NCBI GenBank assembly: GCA_009783975.1
Contig: WRCL01000083.1
Coordinates: 1 to 7,225, forward strand
DNA from: Micrococcales bacterium
Lineage (GTDB): Bacteria; Actinomycetota; Actinomycetes; Actinomycetales; Cellulomonadaceae
Direction of reading: 5' to 3'
DNA length: 7,225 nucleotides
Numbering within the stretch: the first letter of the stretch is position 1; each line of letters starts with the position of its first letter. Positions 5,751-7,225 of this stretch are shown here, piece after piece. Position numbers and translations under genes: made by a program. The notes beneath the pieces were generated by a model, which saw only the letters and a program-made list of their open reading frames with translations, made no database searches and was not told the DNA's origin.

Positions 5751-6343
5751 CGACGTGGCCACCAGCGACGACGCCGTCGTGACACGACGCTGTCGCGGAA
5801 AGGGTCGAGGTAGTGCAGCCCGGTCTGCTCGAACCGGTCCTCAAGTGCGTCAAGGCCCTCGGCGATCTTGAAGTCGCGTTCGGCCATGGTGATGGGGATG
5901 AGCCACAGCACCTGGACGCTCACCTCGGGCTGCCACCCGAACAGCCCCACTGACGGACGGTCGAGGTGCGGCAGGGACAGCAGGCCGTGGTCGCACTGCG
6001 ACCCGGCGTGCCAGGGCCGCCCGAAGTTCACCGTGTGCCCCAGGCCGAGGGCCTCACGGTTGGCGTGGAACCAGGCGATGATCGTCAGCAGCTCGACCAG
6101 CGACTCGTCTTCGTGCGGGGCGAGGACGAACACCTCGACACGCTGGTGCTCGCACGGCGCGCTGGTCTGAGCCATCCCACACGTGGCGTAGGTCCATGCC
6201 TCCCGGTCTTCCCGGGGCGCGAACCTCAGCACCGCGAACTCCGATTGCAGCTCGTGGACAGGGCCTTTGCCCAGCGTGTGCTCGGTGAACTCACCCCAGT
6301 GGGCCCGGTAGTGCTCCCTGAGCCCGGTCAGCAGGTCGGCCAT
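5747..6343 (-). CDS. SUFU (suppressor of fused) domain protein
   Basis: The 198-residue protein from the ATG at 6343 matches the bacterial suppressor-of-fused domain family: TYATCGMAQT (51-60), HQRVEVFVLAP (66-76), LGHTVNFGRPW (101-111), CDHGLLSLP (117-125) and VLWLIPITMAERDF (145-158), ending with GLHYLDPFRDSVV (175-187). Bacterial members are common. Many are linked to immunity or stand alone with unknown roles, so no enzymatic function is claimed. The start has only a weak ribosome site (GGATG) and overlaps the end of a 35-aa ORF, so it is probably translated by coupling. The frame is open far upstream, but that part runs antiphase through the VOC gene. The last 11 residues are an unusual arginine/tryptophan tail (SRRRRRWWPRR) past the normal domain end. 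Confidence 0.85.
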   Translation of the reverse strand: MADLLTGLREHYRAHWGEFTEHTLGKGPVHELQSEFAVLRFAPREDREAWTYATCGMAQTSAPCEHQRVEVFVLAPHEDESLVELLTIIAWFHANREALGLGHTVNFGRPWHAGSQCDHGLLSLPHLDRPSVGLFGWQPEVSVQVLWLIPITMAERDFKIAEGLDALEDRFEQTGLHYLDPFRDSVVSRRRRRWWPRR

Positions 6344-6435
6344 GACGCATCCGCGAACACCTCGTCTGCTGCCCAGCGCTCGTCGACCTGTGCCTGCCCG
6401 GCCAGATGCCCGAGCTGGCGGGGGGTGCCGGTCAT
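6328..6435 (-). CDS. Possible 35-aa protein between the VOC and SUFU genes
   Basis: The ATG at 6435 overlaps the VOC stop (ATGA), and the TGA at 6328-6330 lies 16 bases inside the SUFU gene. The peptide begins MTGTPRQLGHLAGQAQVDER and is mildly acidic later (WAADEVFADAS, 21-31). About 80% of codons up to residue 31 end in G or C, while the competing SUFU-phase frame in the same stretch shows no such bias, which supports real coding. No ribosome binding site is seen, so initiation would depend on ribosomes finishing the VOC gene. I do not recognise the product. It might be a real small protein or a coupling peptide for the SUFU gene. Confidence 0.45.
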   Translation of the reverse strand: MTGTPRQLGHLAGQAQVDERWAADEVFADASWPTC

Positions 6436-6821
6436 GATGGTGGGGCGACGCAGCAGGCCTCGACGTTGTTGCCGTCAGGGTCGCGGACGAAGGCGCCGTA
6501 GTAGGTGGGGGTGTACTCGGGCCACAGGCGTGGGGTGTGCAGGACCTCAGCGCCGACGGCTGTGGCGGCAGCGAAGAACGCGTCGACGTCGCCGCGTGTG
6601 GCGGCGGCGAAGGCGATGTGAGACTCACGGAAACCGTCGCCGGTGGTCAGCGGGCCGATCCAGAACTGGGGCGCACGCACCGGGCCGGTCCGGCCGTAGC
6701 CGATGGCGTGCGGGGGGATGTCGACGATGCGTGCCCCGCCGAGGGGGGCCAGGACGGCGTCGTAGAAACTGGCGGAGGCGTCGAAGTCGACGCACTGGAT
6801 GGAGACGTGGCTGAGCAGCAT
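6432..6821 (-). CDS. VOC-superfamily protein (glyoxalase/bleomycin resistance/dioxygenase fold)
   Basis: The 129-residue single-domain protein has the two paired beta-alpha-beta-beta-beta modules of the VOC fold. It begins MLLSHVSIQCVDFDASASFY and ends with the classic FVRDPDGNNVEA (111-122). Likely metal ligands are H5, H68 (ESHIAFA) and E121. The substrate cannot be read from the sequence; lactoylglutathione lyase, resistance protein or dioxygenase are all possible annotations for such proteins. The ATG at 6821 is preceded 6 bases upstream by a -10-like TAGACT and lacks a ribosome site, so a leaderless message is likely. It is the first gene of a compact minus-strand unit with the 35-aa ORF, the SUFU protein and the broken gene. 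Confidence 0.87.
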   Translation of the reverse strand: MLLSHVSIQCVDFDASASFYDAVLAPLGGARIVDIPPHAIGYGRTGPVRAPQFWIGPLTTGDGFRESHIAFAAATRGDVDAFFAAATAVGAEVLHTPRLWPEYTPTYYGAFVRDPDGNNVEACCVAPPS

Positions 6822-6827
6822 CCGATG

Positions 6828-6833
6828 AGTCTA
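6828..6833 (-). promoter_or_regulatory. Candidate -10 box of the leaderless VOC gene
   Basis: TAGACT on the minus strand fits the TAnnnT pattern and ends 6 bases before the ATG at 6821. No clear -35 box is seen 17 bases upstream. The absence of a ribosome binding site supports a leaderless start. Confidence 0.4.
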
Positions 6834-6862
6834 TGGCGGGCGGCCGTGGGGGTGACGGGTCG

Positions 6863-6875
6863 AACCCATAGGGTT
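6863..6875. promoter_or_regulatory. Perfect 13-bp palindrome in the divergent spacer
   Basis: AACCC-ATA-GGGTT is a perfect inverted repeat in the 145-bp spacer between the VOC gene (minus) and the small membrane protein gene (plus). A second overlapping pair, CCCAT (6865-6869) and ATGGG (6882-6886), adds symmetry. It lies about 30 bases upstream of the VOC -10 box. It could be an operator, but no regulator gene is next to it. Confidence 0.35.
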
Positions 6876-6951
6876 GAGCTCATGGGATGTCTCGTGGCCA
6901 GGTCAGGCTGGGCGAACCGGGTGCGATCGGGGTCTGCGTGGGGGGTGGCTG

Positions 6952-6960
6952 TGCGAAGAT
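6952..6960 (+). promoter_or_regulatory. Candidate extended -10 box of the small membrane protein gene
   Basis: TGC-GAAGAT resembles an extended -10 element (TGn plus a hexamer keeping A2 and T6). It ends 6 bases before the GTG at 6967, compatible with a leaderless message. No good -35 box is visible. Confidence 0.3.
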
Positions 6961-6966
6961 CGGGGG

Positions 6967-7212
6967 GTGGAGCCGTGGGTGTGGGTCGTCGCGGGATGGG
7001 TCATGGCGCTCGTCGCCGTGCGCGTGTGGACCTCGCGGCAGCCTCCGGGCGAGGACGTCGATGACGAACCTGCCGACATCCCCGTCGTCCCCCCGGTGAG
7101 CTGGAGCCCGTACGACGTTCCGATGGGCCCGGTGAGCAGCTGGCCGCACGCGGTGGACCGGCCTGAGAGCGTCCCCAGTGGGTCGCCTGCCGACCGCTCG
7201 TTCCCCGAGTGA
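6967..7212 (+). CDS. Small single-pass membrane protein of unknown function
   Basis: The GTG start at 6967 gives 81 residues. An earlier in-frame start at 6874 would add a low-complexity, cysteine-containing stretch with poor coding bias and is not preferred. Residues 3-21 (PWVWVVAGWVMALVAVRVW) form one membrane helix that starts almost at the N-terminus. The rest is a soluble tail rich in proline, serine and acidic residues (PPGEDVDDEPADIPVVPPVS, 25-44) with no recognised domain. After the helix comes R-x-x-x-R-Q, so the tail is probably cytoplasmic by the positive-inside rule. I do not recognise the family. Upstream there is a -10-like box but no ribosome site. It is divergent from the VOC gene. 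Confidence 0.65.
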   Translation: MEPWVWVVAGWVMALVAVRVWTSRQPPGEDVDDEPADIPVVPPVSWSPYDVPMGPVSSWPHAVDRPESVPSGSPADRSFPE

Positions 7213-7225
7213 GCCCAGGACAGGA

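Noticed and set aside
5466..5762. 98-codon continuous frame past the SUFU gene, into nadC
   Set aside because: Codon bias is good only in the first third. The rest has poor bias and overlaps the nadC end antisense. The frame-switched reading ending at 5591 fits better.

Overview
The window comes from a very GC-rich bacterium, almost certainly an actinobacterium. Coding codons end in G or C about 80-90% of the time, GTG starts are frequent, and several genes look leaderless. The layout nrtR <-> nadA-nadB-nadC is an actinobacterial one. An order such as Micrococcales is plausible, but the sequence alone does not prove it.

Left part (1-937). The 5' part of a minus-strand AAA_14/DUF4143-type ATPase gene runs off the left edge. 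Just upstream of its start, and abutting a possible -10 box, are three 23-bp palindromes at an exact 33-bp period. Between them and nrtR is about 230 bp without a convincing gene. It holds two small hairpins and a second family of short palindromic repeats, again with a 33-bp spacing.

Centre (938-5562). This is a de novo NAD biosynthesis locus. nrtR (minus strand) encodes a Nudix-like regulator whose Nudix box has lost its catalytic glutamates. It is divergent from nadA (quinolinate synthase), nadB (L-aspartate oxidase) and nadC (quinolinate phosphoribosyltransferase). NadB and NadA convert aspartate to quinolinate, and NadC converts quinolinate to nicotinate mononucleotide. The divergent promoters overlap, and an imperfect palindrome between their shared boxes is the best candidate operator. 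Two possible microproteins are threaded between the nad genes: a 40-aa ORF coupled to the nadA stop and overlapping the nadB start, and a weaker 29-aa Cys-containing ORF whose stop overlaps the nadC start. A hairpin with two alternative right arms follows nadC.

Right part (5591-6821, minus strand) is a tightly packed cassette. It has a VOC (glyoxalase/bleomycin-resistance fold) protein, a 35-aa ORF starting on the VOC stop, a SUFU-domain protein, and a small gene starting on the SUFU stop (GTGA) whose coding signal switches frame halfway, so it appears frameshifted. Divergent from the VOC gene, at the right end (6967-7212), is a small single-pass membrane protein.

No tRNA, rRNA, CRISPR array, insertion sequence or phage gene was seen.
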